Source: Nipponacmea schrenckii (taxonomy: Eukaryota; Mollusca; Gastropoda; Lottiidae). Taken from it: a stretch of DNA of 64,000 bases. Numbering within the stretch: the stretch's first letter is position 1; every line of letters begins with the position of its first letter. The DNA lies in the NCBI GenBank assembly GCA_030562195.1, contig JAUJPP010000012.1, forward strand, positions 19,344,001 through 19,408,000, in the 5' to 3' direction. This document shows positions 22,101 through 35,800 of the stretch, piece after piece. The notes under the pieces are model-generated. The model was not told the origin of the DNA, did no database searches, and saw only the letters and a program-made list of their open reading frames with translations. The translations under genes and the position numbers were made by a program.

Positions 22101-25093
22101 CTAGTTACATTTCCAGAAGATCAATTGCCATAAGCCTAGCTCAAGAAAAAGTTTGCATATTTTGAATAGTAGGGCCTTCATTTGTAGAGGAGGCATTTGG
22201 TGACACTGAAAAACCAAATATCTGTGAGAAACAGCACTTAATAAACTCTTTGAAAGAAAAAGGATTTGTCGAAATTGTTACTTACCAGCAAATTTCAGGT
22301 CTTCATGCATAGGAAAAAAGTGTTTGCGTAAATATTGTGGACACTCTAAAAACTGTAAAATTCTGGCTAACTGTATATTACCATAACCCTTTTTATTTTT
22401 ATTATTTCCATTATTATTTTCTAAATCATCTGAACTATAATATTTAAAGGGATAAAAAGTCTTAGAATGAAAAAAAGAAAATTTTAAACTTAGATATGCA
22501 CTATTTAAAAACGCTTAATAAATTGATTAAGTGTTTTTTAATAATTATTTAGTTTTGTGATTTTTCAAGATTTTAAGAGATTCTGTTACTTTATGACACC
22601 TGGTTAGATCACTGATGAATATATACTCATATTGACCATTCTTGGAACTAAAATTTTATATTCACTCTAAGATGCAGTATCCCTTTAAATATGGTTATTA
22701 AAATCTTCATAAGAATTAAAAGGCATTTATTTCACGGCTTATTCCATTGCTTATACAGCCCTACATTTCTATTTATAATGGAACATATAGCAACTTTAAA
22801 AGGTTTACCTTAGCCCTGCCCCAGATTCATCAAATATGACAATTTCATCAATATTAAATACTGCTGCAGCCCGTGCTATCTAGGAAAATAAATTTGCATT
22901 CAATAATTATGGTATTCTCATCTGGTTCTTACATGGAAATAAGTTCACAGCCATTTGGAATCTCTTTCTTGACTTCAAAGAAAGTTGAATTTCGAAAAAA
23001 GGATACACATGTAATATTTCAACTAAGCCCTTAGATCACATATAAAGAGAAGGCCTTAAATGTGATTTGAAAGCTTAGATGAAGTATTATGGTCTTCCTA
23101 AAAATCAATATCAATATACGGAGGTCCACTATGTAAGCTGTAATGACCAAATTGCTAGTTTGCAAAGTTAAGCATTTTAATTGGGTTTTGGGTTTTTTTT
23201 TAACTCCCCGAGCTGTCAGGAGTAGGAAATGAGCAAGACTTGAGCTTAATTTGTTTATTTGGAAAAGTTAGCCCTTGGTCATATTTGGCTGCACTGGCCT
23301 ATATGCAAGCCATATTCCAACTTTTTCAAAAGTATTTCTTGATCTATGGCAGATATTTGAGTTCTGTTTTTGCCCAGGTTGACAGCTAGCCCATGTAGAT
23401 GTTTGTGGCCAATCCCAGCTCTCTAGCTTTGTAACTTTTCGCGAAAAAAATTTATTTGTGTTTGAGCACCTTTCTGTGAAACACAGTGTGGAATGACCAA
23501 ATTGCTAGTTTGCAAACTTATGCATTTTGATTGGGTTTTTTTGAGCTGTAAAAATCCATTTAAAGAAATCAAAAGAGTAGACTGCTGCACTGTACTCTCA
23601 AATTTCACTAATTGCACCCTTTATGGCATTGCCTGTGTCGGGTGCAGAAAACTTAAACTTTGATTTCATTTCTAATTTGACACTTTATTTCTCACCTGGC
23701 CAGCTAGATAGGATCTGAGTTCTCTGGACTGAGCATTTTCTATTATGGATCCTGGTAGTGCCATAGAAACAGTATAATGTCTTCCTTTATCTGTAAGAAC
23801 AATACTCAAAGCTAGACCAAAAAAAAAAATGTATATCCATAAACAGTACCAATACTCCAATACCATACCAAAATAATTCCCCAAAAATTGCATATCCAAA
23901 AACAGTACCAATAGTCCAATACCATGCCAAAATAGTTCCCCAAAAATTGCATATCCATAAACAGTACCAATAATCCAATACCATACCCAAAAAAAATTCC
24001 CCAAAAATTGCATATCCATAAACAGTACCAATAGTCCAATACCACACCAAAATAATTCCCCAAAAATTGCATATCCATAAACAGTACCAATACAACACCA
24101 AAAAAATTCCCTAAAAATTGCATTTCATAAACAGTACCGATACCACACCAAAATTAATTCCCAAAGAATTGCATATCCATAAACAGTACCAATACCAAAG
24201 GGTATCTGCCATATTGAAAATAAGATATATAAGCCCACTGGCAGCTTTGATTTTGAATAAAAATATTTGTTGGCAGAACAGTAAAAATCACTGGAATGAA
24301 ATTATTTAATCTTCAATCATACACTTCTTAGAACTTTCTGGAGTGATAATAAACAAAAATTAGGGCCTACCAAATTTCATCAAAATCTTTCAAGAATTGT
24401 GTCTTCGAGCTAAAAATTATATATGTATCCAAGGACCCTAACTACTGTTATTTTCCCATTTTAACAGATTTTCAATAGGGTTCATACTTGGTTGCTAATT
24501 AACACTCTTACTACATTGCGCTTTTTGAAGTGTTTATGAGCAAATATGGACAAGCTACAAATTGCAACAACAAACCACCTATCATTTCAGGATTTCAGGT
24601 GAGTGTACAGTTGGTATTGAAAGGAAACAAGGATTAGTAACAAACTCTATAAACATATACCAGTTTTATTGTTGGATGTCTGTAGTTGTTTTTTGTCTGA
24701 CAGGCTAGAACTTTCTTCTCCTGTTTCGACACCATTTTTGTCTTCTTTAGGCAATTTTACAGGACTTTTCTCCTTTTTGGCATCTAATCTTTTTCTTTTT
24801 AAGGCTTTTTCTGAAGGAGGAAAAAAAAAGATAAATATAAACAGAGTTGAGGAGAGTTTAAAAAGCCTAAAAAAAATCTGAAAAAGGGGGAATCATTTTG
24901 TGTGAATTTACTTAATGCTACCTCTTCAATAAGTTGATTGCATTGATGTAAAAATAAATTTGTTCTTGCATTGTCAAAACTTGTGAAAAAGAAATTTCAG
25001 TCATACAAAAATCTCTTTTAGTTGTTTTATCTACATAAAAAATTAAAGTCACTTGCTCTCTGTCCATGATAATGGTCCTTTTTTGTCTTCCAT
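19133..25093 (-). CDS. SPOUT1: SPOUT1 / CENP-32 (C9orf114) putative RNA methyltransferase
   Basis: Complete gene of ten coding exons on the minus strand: 25093-25057, 24810-24661, 23790-23696, 22879-22809, 22434-22286, 21978-21851, 21369-21300, 20613-20412, 20010-19863, 19204-19133. The joined frame gives 373 aa, close to the remembered human length (~376). It starts with a lysine-rich region (KKALKRKRLDAKKEK). The family signatures follow: SMALPGSIIENAQSRELRSYLAGQ, GLLNPLDSPHHMR, SGLYWGYNLRLA, DVTIGTSERG, IIVFGGVQGLE (about residues 304-314) and NTCPNQGSRTIRSEEAIL (337-354), the last being the SPOUT trefoil-knot SAM-binding end. The family acts on nuclear and nucleolar RNA and at mitotic spindle/kinetochores. 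Reading phases agree at every junction, but the first intron requires a GC donor (GAGA|GCAAGT). The start ATG at 25,093 opens the first frame after a 5' UTR acceptor. A 5' noncoding exon probably lies at about 25,801-25,870. Confidence 0.93.
20070..20275. repeat. 31 bp minisatellite in a SPOUT1 intron
   Basis: Six or so tandem copies of a 31 bp unit (TCTTCAATGTTACAACATCA); copies begin near 20,081, 20,112 and 20,143. It lies between the last two large SPOUT1 exons, clear of the splice sites. Confidence 0.85.
20885..21250 (+). mobile_element. tRNA-derived SINE (family 2), full-length copy
   Basis: The head resembles a tRNA: an A-box-like segment, TCAGTGAGTTAGACGCTTGC, and a B-box-like segment, CCCAGGTTCCATTCTGG. 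A conserved ~280 bp body follows, ending GGTGCAGAAGAGTAGGATGT. Complete or partial relatives occur at 28,797, 36,490, 49,840, 52,318, 53,065 and 54,620. It sits in a SPOUT1 intron in antisense orientation. Confidence 0.75.
22446..22690. mobile_element. MITE (family B), partial copy in a SPOUT1 intron
   Basis: Begins AAAGGGATAAAAAGTCTTAGAATGA and ends in the inverted counterpart near CTCTAAGATGCAGTATCCCTTT. The interior has the family's hairpin (AAAAACGCTTAATAAATTGA followed by its partial complement). Related copies are at 40,271, 44,846, 55,367 and 57,695. Confidence 0.65.
23820..24200. repeat. ~59 bp minisatellite in a SPOUT1 intron
   Basis: Tandem copies of a ~59 bp unit containing CATATCCATAAACAGTACC; starts near 23,841, 23,900, 23,959, 24,020 and 24,079, then shorter ~51 bp copies. 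It lies about 30 bp upstream (in the gene's sense) of the acceptor of the third coding exon. Overlapping minus-strand frames rich in W, Y and F come from this repeat and are not genes. Confidence 0.85.
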
Positions 25094-25800
25094 ATTTTAG
25101 AAATCTGAAAATATAAACATAGGCAAATGATTATATATTTATCACATAATAAAATTTTATGTGCTATTCACATAAGATGTACAAAAATAGTAGGCCTATC
25201 TTTTGAAAGGATAGGCTACCATTTGATAAAGTTTAATAACTTTGCTAAGGTAGGACCTTTCAGAATACAGAATGTAGCCTATTCCTGGTTATTTAACAAT
25301 TTTACAAAATATTACAGAACTCTATTTTTACTCTTATATTAGGCCTATCTCCAGAGTGTTGCTTACATTGGCATCTGGATATTTATTTAAATTATGACCA
25401 CAGGTAGCATAGGTAGGCCTATATAAGTCTGTTATGCGACAGAAGTAGCAATTGCTGAAAATTTTAATTCTGATAGTAATATGAATAACTGGAGTAGAGC
25501 CGTACCAGACTGATAAAATTTGAACAGATAAATAATTTTCAGTTCTCCTTAGAATAGTTCTATACCAAATCCAAGTAGAACCTTTCGGACAAATTTTGAA
25601 TAAAAACTCGTTCAAAACGATAAAACGAAGGTTGCCATACCATGTTGCACACACTTCAGCTTGCCTTACTTTCCGATTGCTGTGAGCATCAATTATAGAT
25701 TGTCTCTCATTGACAACTATTCCAAGGTAATTTCGAGCTTAATATTTCATTATACTCAAGTAATGCACATCACCGCCTGTATAAAAACACGCTTTCTTAC

Positions 25801-25870
25801 CTTTACGAAGTTCGGCGATTGTGGTTTTGATGGGCGCTGTTCGTGTCAAGCAACAAACTGTTGAGAGTCA
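25801..25870 (-). promoter_or_regulatory. Likely noncoding first exon and start region of SPOUT1
   Basis: On the minus strand the sequence ends in CGTAAAG|GTAAGA, a strong donor with no ATG ahead of it. A 5' UTR exon here joined to the acceptor TTTCAG at 25,105-25,107 would carry the transcript to the start codon at 25,093. The upstream (right) end is not defined; no TATA box is obvious. Confidence 0.45.
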
Positions 25871-26845
25871 CGACGATAGAACAGCAAATAATTCAATAGT
25901 TTTTCTAAAGCATTATTAAGAAGAATTTTGGTTTAAGCGTACATAAAATATCATAACAAATTCTTTATGTGTATATAAGTAAATTTAGAAGTATATGTAA
26001 ACAAAAAATGATGACTTGTTTTTATTTTGCATCTATAGCCCCATTAACTGTGACTCTTGTGGAGGTGAAATCTGAGAAATCACATTTCAGTTCACTTGTC
26101 AGGATATATTTATGTAAGCCTAATACTTTTATTATTGTAGGCCCATAAGGTAACTGTAGAATAACATTAAAAACTATAACATGTAGCCTATAAGACATGT
26201 TTTGTATTGGAACTTTCCATTCATTGCTTTCAGTTTACATTCAAGTAGGCCTAAATATAGGCCTTGCAAACCAAAGGCAGAGGTTTGTTGAGGATAACAA
26301 GTGATGTCTTTGGAAAATAACTTTTAAAATAAAGAGGGTATTTTAATAGGCTATACACTTCTAATATAAGTAGGCTACAAAGTGTATCTCATGAATAAAA
26401 CTGTTTATCAGTAGGCCTATTTATCTGTCCTTGATATAGGCCTAGTCTAGGTAGTTTAGGTCATAGTCTAAAGGGTTATAAACAGTATACATTGGTATTT
26501 TTAGATATCTACCTAAAAAGGTAACTTGTATTACGACCTAGATTTTTTAAAAACTTTTAGGCTACCATTTATATTATAAAATACCTTCTGGAATATTTTC
26601 AGTTAAACAATTTGGTCTCTTATACTTATTGTTGATGTGTCAACACCATTGAGCTAGAGTAGAGCAAAAACCAGGCTTTAAAATGGGACTTCTCTCAAAT
26701 TTACAATAAACACCTGACAACCTTACCTACAGCCAGCTAATACGATAATATGATGTATTTTTCAGAAAATCTTTTGCATGGTTGAAGGATGATGGATGAC
26801 ATATAAAACAAGGAAGATTTGAATAAAGTGAATTAAAAGATTAAA

Positions 26846-29800
26846 ATGGAAGGTAAGTCTACTGGTATGCTATAGCCTATTCTATTCTATTATAATGTTT
26901 GAATTATATTCAATATTTTTTTATTCATGCATCCATTCAATTATTTATTTTCTGTTTTATTCTTATTTTTTATTACTTTTATACGCCCTCATGGAAATGT
27001 GGACGTATATTGCCGTCGCTCTTGTCCGTCGGTTCGTTGGTCCGTCCACATTTGTTGTATCCGCAATACAGGCTACAGTTTTTATCCGATTTTAATTTAG
27101 ATTTGTATACATGTATATATTGATGATAATAGAAATGGAAATTATCGCATGAACAGTTTTTGAGTTATTGCCCTTGACTTAGTAAAAACGCGTCAAATTT
27201 GAGTTGTATCCACAATAGAGGCTTAAAGTTTTTTTCCAATCTTAATGAAACTTGGTATGCATGTATCGAAATTATCGAATGAACGGATTTTTATACGCCC
27301 ACATTAATATGTGGACTTATATTGTCGTCTCCCCTGTCGGTCGGTCCGTCGGTCCGTTGATGGGCCGGCAACATTTGTTGTAGACACTATAGAAGCTACA
27401 ATTTTCTATGGATTTTAATGAAACTGGGTATGAGCATTGGTATTGAAGAGACGGCATCCAAGTTCGATTTGGACGATTTTTCTATAAACAGTTTTTGAGT
27501 TATTGCCCCTACCTCTATATTTGTTGTAGACACAATAGAAGCTACAATTTTGGATGGATTTTAATGAAACTTGGTGTGAGCATTGGAATTGATAAGACAA
27601 AAGTCGAGTTCGAATTTGGCAATTTTTGTGATGAACAGTTTTTGAGTTATTGCCCTTGACGTAGTAAAATCTTGTCACAATTTTAGTTTTGCTGCAATAA
27701 ATCCTCCAATTTTCGGAGGATTTTCATGAAACTTGGTGTGAGCATTGAAATTGATTAGACCTCAGTCAAGTTTGAATTTGACAGATTTTCAATGAACTGT
27801 TTTGAGTAATTGCCCTTGACTTCGTGAAATTGCCTCAAGATTCTATTGCGGTTTCAATAAGAAGCTTTAAAGGGGCCCTGGCTTGATTTTTAGGGGTCGT
27901 TTTGGGCCTTTGTTACATTTAAACAGTCCTCAGAAATATTCAAGCTCTGAGATAATCGCAAAATACCTTGAAATATGCCTCAAACAAAAAATTTCACTTT
28001 TCATTTTTTTTCCGTGCTGTATGCGGCTGGTCTCCAGTCGGTCTGAAAATTGCGTGTCCTGTTGACAAAGTCTACAATTGAAAAATGCGTTGTAGTCTGT
28101 TTATATAGATGACCGCTATTGCACGACGGGAAGGATAACTCTTTGATTATCAAGACAAACCGTTTTCCAATATGGCGGGACGTTCGTAATTTCTTAAGAC
28201 ATTATGATTTTTCAAACACGGATAATTATGGATACACATGGATTTGAAGGCTCAAATTTCAAAGGTAAGCTCTGTAGACTATTTCTGATTAGCTAACCAA
28301 AAGATTTCATGTGTTTGAGACTGTCGGATGATTGTCCGAAACAAATAAAGCCTGGGCCCCTTTAATAGATTTGATGAAACTTAGTAGGAGTGTTGAAATA
28401 GATAAGATGGTGGTCTAGTTTTAATTTGATGATTTTCCATGAACAGTTGTTGAGTTTTTGCCCTTGATTTCAATGTATTTGAGTCATTGCTCAATTTATT
28501 TTTCAAATTCAATGCTGCCAGTGGGTGTATGTTACCTTGCCTGGCAAGCTATCTTATAATTCTTTATAATTTTTTTTTATTTATGATTTATGTCTATTTA
28601 TTATTTATTTATTTATGATTTTTGTCGATTTATTTTATCTTATTATTTATGTCTATATATTTATGTTATTTTTTAATGATTATGTCTATGTATTAATGTG
28701 TCTGTTTATTTATGTCTATTTATTTATGTCTGTTTATTTTATTTATGTCTATTTATGTCTGTTTATTTATGTCTATGTCTGTTTATTTAAGTGCTCCTTG
28801 GACACGCACCCTTCTACAGTTAGAAATCGAAATAGAATAAGCTAATGCTTCTGTTCTGTCAAGATTTCCCCAATTCCACACTGCATGGCGTTGCCAGTCT
28901 TCATTGGCCATGGGTGCTGAAAAGTGGGAAGTAAAACTCCATTCACTTCATTTCATTCCATTTGACTCGTGTCAGGGCAGAAAAGGGGTGGGCATGTTTA
29001 TATTGTAGGCCTACATATTTTATTTCATTGTTCGAATCAGTATAGTTATAAGTTTATATTGTTGTGTTGAATGATCAATTTATAATTGTTATAAGGGATA
29101 GATGTATTGTGAGACAGGCTAATTAGCCTAACTTTATACCCTTTAATAAAGAATTTATTATTATTATTATTACTATTAATTATTTATGTCTGTTTATTTA
29201 TGTCTGTTTATATATGATTATTTATTTATGTCTAATTATTTAGGTCTATTTATGTTGATATATTTATGTATGTTTTTATATGTCTATTTATGTCTGTTTA
29301 TTTATGTCTGTTTATTTATGTCTATTTATTCATTTCTATTTATTCATTTCTATTTATTTATGTCTGTTTATTTATGTCTATTTATTCATGTCTATTTATT
29401 CATTTCTATTTATTTATGTCTGTTTATTTATGTCTGTTTATTAATGTCTGTTATTTATGTCTGTATATGTATGTCTTTTTTATTGTAGTAATTGAAGAAA
29501 GTTGGAAGGAGGTAGTAAACCTCTACCATCATTTAAATACAACTGTAACATGGAAAGATATTGCTTTATACACCAGTGTACCTATCCTATCTTGGTGGAC
29601 ATATCAAATTCTTATCAAGCCATATTTTTCACCACTCAGAAAGGTAACTCAGTGAAAATTTAATATCTGATTCTTAGTAGAATATGAAATATCCTCATAA
29701 TTGAAAGAGCTTAAGGTAACGAAAAGTCTGAGTAAATCGATTTGATTTATGAAAAAAAGAAAGGAACCTACCGCCAAACTTGTTATATCAAAACTTTGGC

Positions 29801-32800
29801 TTTTGTTTCCCAATTTCAAGTTTTTTATCATGGAGTTGTTAATTGTCAGGTACTATGCCCCATCCCCCCTCTATCCCATCTTTACCCCCCCCCCCCCCTC
29901 TACAAAATAGAAGAGGAGCTTAGGTTGATACAGGTTATGAGCCAAACCTGTATTGAGGATACAATGGGATCATCTTTGCATCTTCAGATAGTATAAAGCT
30001 AATCTTTGTATTGCTGGGTATTTTAATTTCAGTTACCAGGTCCACCCTATATACCAATAGTTGGAAATATGTTTTCTGCCCTGAAGAAAGAAGCTATGAC
30101 CAATACATTGGAGTAAATATATTTCTTTATAGCAATTTTTATACGCCCACATATAATGTGGATGTATATTGCGGTTGACCCTGTCCGTACGGACGTCGGT
30201 CCGTCGGTCCGTCCGTCCACAATTGCTTGTGGCCACAATAGAGACCACAGTTTTCATCAGATTACAATGAAACTTGGTATGTGTCTCTATCATCATATAA
30301 TCTCGGTTCCTTTCGAAAATCAGCTTTCTGACTTTTATGGTTGGTGAGTTATGCCCTCTTTTTTAGCAAAACTTCGTCAAATTCAGCTTGTGGGTGCGAT
30401 ACAGGCCACAATTTTTTCTGATCTTTTCGAAACTTGGTAGGTGTCTTTGTCATCATAAAATCTCGGTTCCTTTCGAAAATCAGCTTTCTGACTTTTATGG
30501 TTGGTGAGTTATGCCCCCTTTCTTATTGAGAATTCGTCAAATTCAACTTGTTTATGCCCTCTTTTTTAGCAAAAATTCGTCAAATTCAGCTTGTGGGCAC
30601 GATACAGGCCACAATTTTTGTCCAATCTTTTCGAAACTTGGTATGTGTCTCTATCATCATATAATCTCAGTTCCTCTCGAAAACCAGCTTTCTGACTTTT
30701 ATGGTTGGTGAGTTATGCCCTCTTTTTTAGCGAAACTTCGTCAAATTCAGCTTGTGGGTGCGATACAGGCAACAATTTTTTTCTGATCTTTTCGAAACTT
30801 GGTAGGTGTCTTTGTCATCATAAAATCTCGGTTCCTTTCGAAAATCAGCTTTCTGACTTTTACGGTTGGTGAGTTATGTCCCTTTTCTTAGTGAGAATTT
30901 GTCAAATTCAGCTTGTGGGTGTGATACAGGCTACAATGTTTATCCAAACATTTTTATATGCCCACATATAATGTGGACGTATATTGCGGTTGACCCTGTC
31001 TGTCCGGACGTCCGTCCGTCCACAATTGCTTGTGGCCACAATAGAGACCACAGTTTTCATCGGATTTCAATGAAACTTGGTATGCTTGTTCATATTGATG
31101 AGATCTTGGATGGGTTCGAATTTCATGATCATTGGTTCCTGGCTTTCTGACTTTTTGCTGTTGGTGTTTTGCTCACCAATAAAAATTTGCTGCTGGTGGG
31201 CGTATAGCCTTTTGGGCGTCCGCTCGTTCATTTATTTAGCATTATTCTTACGTTCACTGAGATTTAAATGTCAAAGGATGCCGGCAACAATCGATTTGCG
31301 ATCCTTGAAACTCAAAACGACCCGACTAATTGATTCCTATTCGAAAGTCAGCGACATCATCCAAAATTTGGAGGAAAAAAAAGCATTAAAATTAAAATGA
31401 AAAGTTTTACCTCCTACTTTTCTGCACCTTATGGGCTAACACAGACGGTAAAAGAAAAAAAAAGGAAATTAACAAAACATGTTAATGTATAAACCATTAA
31501 GGTGTGTAAATTTTATTTTGATCCATATTAACATTGACATCGTCCGATAATTGATAGATTTTATAATGAATTATGCCTCTCTAATTATTTGTATTTTTTT
31601 CCTGATTGTCCAACACTACAACGGAATCTTCCCAATCTCTTTTTATTGTCCCATGTTAAAAGGCTAATAAGGAATGTATTTTGTTTAGATGGATGAAGGC
31701 AGCAGATTCTAAGTTCATAAGGTTCTATCATCTATATGGTGAATGTCGATTGTTAGCGGCTGATCCAGAAATTATCAAATACATCAATATTACCAATTGG
31801 CAAAATTATCAGCATCCATTAAGAGGGTAAGTGTCAGTTGTTTTTTCTTGTAGATCTGGAGCCTGTGTCACGAAAACTTAACTTAGGATGATTTTAGTGT
31901 TCCAATGGTCAGATTGGTCAATTACTAAAATTGAGTTTTTATTAACCAATCAGGTTACTGTATTTCTTAAAATCTTGTATCTTTGTGAAACAGGTCCCAG
32001 TAAACTTGGATGTTCAACCTTATTCAAGGTTCTATGTTGAAGGGTGATAATTCTGAATTTCTCTTACAAAGTGTTGCTCAATGTTTATTGAAGTGGAATT
32101 TTCAACCATAAGTTTATGCCAGAAACCTGGTGACAGATATTTCTAGTTTCATTTGATGATAAGAATGCATACATTTAATATCAATATTACAAATCGTTGG
32201 TTTTTGTTCGATGACAAGTTAAAGAGGCCCAGGCTTGATTTTTAGGGGTCGTTTTGGGCCTTTGTTACATTTAAACAGTCCTCAGAAATACTCAAGCTCT
32301 AAGAAAATCGCAAAATACCTTGAAAAATACCTCAAACAAAAAATTTCACTTTTCATTTTTTTCCGTGCTGTACGCGGCTGGTCTCCAGTCAGTTTGAAAA
32401 TTGTGTGTCCTGTTGACAAAGTCTACAATTGAAAAATGCGTTGTAGTCTATTTATATAGATGATCGCTATTGCACGACGGGAAGGATAACTGTTTTATTA
32501 TCAAGAAGAACCGTTTTCCAATATGGCGGGACGTTCGTAATTTCTTACGACATTATGATTTTTCAAACACGGATAATTATTGATACACATGGATTTGAAG
32601 GCTCAATTTTCAAAGGTAAGCTCTGTAGACTATTTCTGATTAGCTAACCAAAAAATTTCATGTGTTTGAGGCTGTCGGATGATTGTCCAAAACAAATAAA
32701 GCCTGGGCCCCTTTAATGTTTGCTTCAAGCAAATACTGATATCGCAAACTAGGTAGTTGTTGGTATTCGTAGAAGTTGGTGGTTGGATTGGTTTAAATTA

Positions 32801-35800
32801 GATGATTCTGTGCTGTTGGTTTGGTTGTTGATAAATCTTGAGATCTGGTCGGGTCGAATGACATGGCGGTGAAACTCAGCCCTGAATGGCGTGGCGTGAG
32901 CTCCTTTGACATATTTATACCTGGATATACTTGTATGTTATGAGCGTATTGTCGAACACAGTTAATCAAAGCTGCAATCATTATTGCTGATTGTTTCAGT
33001 CAGGGAATCTGATTGGCAGCAATCAAATTACAAGAAAGATGGCTATTACAGTCAAGGTATGAGACCAAGTTTGATATTGTGAAGATGCAAAGACAGCTAT
33101 TCAAAGCTTAAAGCTTGAGTAATGTGTTTTTTTATGTATTAAAATCTAGGCCCATCAAATCCAGATTTCCAAGATTTATTCTGAGTACAAGAGGAGAAGA
33201 ACATAAATCATTAAAAAAGTTATTGAATCCTACATTTGGAAAAATAGTAGTAGATAGTAAGTATTGGGTCTTATTCATGGGTCAGCTATATCAATTTTTG
33301 ACTCGTGTCTGAAAATATAAGGTTGTGTCAGTGCGTAAAATCTTAAAATCGACTTCTTTATAGCTCAATCCATATCAAATTTTTATTTAAATTTATTTAT
33401 TTTAAAGTTGATTAAGCTTTGTAATGATAGTGTCAGATGAATTTTAACTTCACACATTTCTGAAAACAACTTTTTGTAAGCCTATTTTCTCCCTTTTGAT
33501 TGGTTGTTAATTGGCTATTCCTTCATATGACATTGCCATTTTTTAATTGATTGCTAAATATACGTGTATTAAGTCCTTAGATTGAAAATAGCTCATTTAT
33601 CATCCTAGGACTCTTCAGTCATTCCATTATTGAAGGCAAAAAAGTGTCAAATGTTATGTTTTTACTCATTATATCCAATTAACACAGAACTTGTTAATTT
33701 CTGTTTAGTAGGCCTTCTGTGGGCATGCCACAGTGTTGGGTGTTAATGCATATGGGAAAATGTGTTGCTCATGTTAATTTATAAATTTCCCGTACATTTC
33801 TGCCACCTTTTTACGTATGCAAATGCATACGTCATCATTCTGTATGTGTGCACATGTGTCTGTTATTTAGATTGAAATATATCCATTGACTGATACATAG
33901 TAACAACAAAATATCTCCATGTTTTATGGGGATCTATAGTACAGCGGTTAGAGCGTTGGTTCTTATCATCATGACGTCATTTCTTAGGATACGTTGAAAA
34001 TGTCGGACATGGGTCCTTATCTCGAAAGGTGTGTGAAAGTTCGATGACCATGAATACGTCATCATCACTCATAATTCCAGTCCACAACGGACTTGTGAAC
34101 CAAAGTAGTTATCTTTGTAAAAAATATTTGTTCTTTCTTTTCTTTTTTACAATCTTATGCTATGGACATACATCGTTTCTCCAAAATTTCTCACAATCGA
34201 TTTTAAAAAGAATATTTATTCAATATGTGCCATCACATTTTGCAAGAACCACACCATGCCTTCTAAGGAAGTATTCTTTTCAGCATTCTGTGATACATTT
34301 AGTCGTCTGACCAATGAGATGTTAGATGATTGGAATAATCAATTGTCCTCACAAGATTCCTGCATTATAGAAGTTCAGAACTATATGTCTAGATTGGTAA
34401 GTTAGAATACATCATAATGGAACGAATTAAATGAGAGAAAAAGTCAAATGATTTTTAACGCGTAGCAACAGTTTTCATATGCTGCCATTTAGGTAAAATG
34501 CCAAAAGGTGGAAAAGGATCCTTACTCAAGTCTGTAGCCAAGAAATGCCAAGATATAGATGCATTCTGTTCTATCAAAAATTGGTTTAAATTCAAATTTA
34601 GTTGAAAACTAGATGCCAAAATGTTGGGACATGTATCTGAAAGTTTCACCAAAATAAGAAAGGGTATGTAATAAACCTAGAAGTAGTATATCTATAATCT
34701 TGTGTTTCGAAACATAGTATGTAATTAACCTAGAAGTAGTATATCTATAATCTTGTGTTTCGAAACATAGTATGTAATAAACCTAGAAGTAGTATATCTA
34801 TAATCTTGTGTTTCGAAACGTAATATGTAATTAACCTAGAAGTAGTATATCTATAATCTTGTGTTTAGAAACAAAGTATGTAATAAACCTAGAAGTAGAA
34901 TATCTATAATCTTGTGTTTCGAAACGTAGTATGTAATAAACCTAGAAGTAGTATATTCATATATCTTGTGTTTTTTAATTCATATTTCAAATGATTGACA
35001 TTTTGCATGATGCTCCTTAGCAAGTAGTAACTGGTGTTTCAGCTTGATAGTCATGAACTGCCTCACCAGTGCACTCTATAACAAAGTTATAAGCAAACAA
35101 TTCTATATTTATAGACATTAGATGCTGTATGTGAATGTGGATTTGGCTATAAAATAAATTCACTAAAGACTCCTGATGAAGTAGGTGTACAGTGTTTTAG
35201 AAGAATACTGAGAGATTTTAGGATAAGGTTAGTTTAAAGGGATAGTAGGCGTTAGATTACACCCGTCCTAGTCTAATATTTGTGTTAAAAGTTTAATACT
35301 ATTTAAGGCTATTATCCCTTTAACATCTAGGCCCTATAGCTAATACAGTCTCTGATATCTATTTTGAAAGTTGTTGGCTGGTTAAAAGACACAAAAATTA
35401 GGTCCTAGTTTGAGCTATTTATTTCAATCAGATCTGCCAAACCGTGATATTTTCATAAATATTGATATATTTGTAGTTTAGTCATACCATCATTATCCTG
35501 GAACAAGTCTGCAGTTTTATCAAAGTGCTTTTTAACGAAACTGGTCAAAAAGGCATAAATTTCTGACTATTTCTAATGTGGATTTCAATATCATTCAATT
35601 TTTGGTAATTTCTTGATTTGATAAGATCATCTCTTGAAAGAAAGTGATTAGTAGTGAGCAATGAGGAAAATTTCACCAGGACAAAGCACTTTGTGTTCAG
35701 TCTGCAGCCCACCTGGTTTAAATTGACTTTTCAGACTGGTACAAATGATACCATTGATAAACAAACTACCATTTCAAGCCAACATACAGAAGAAACAGGA

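Noticed and set aside
23672..24123. Three overlapping W/Y/F-rich minus-strand frames
   Set aside because: They arise from the ~59 bp minisatellite; only the short SPOUT1 exon (23,696-23,790) inside is real.
28615..29488. Plus-strand frames rich in Y, L, C and F that look like membrane proteins
   Set aside because: They are translations of the TTTATGTC minisatellite.
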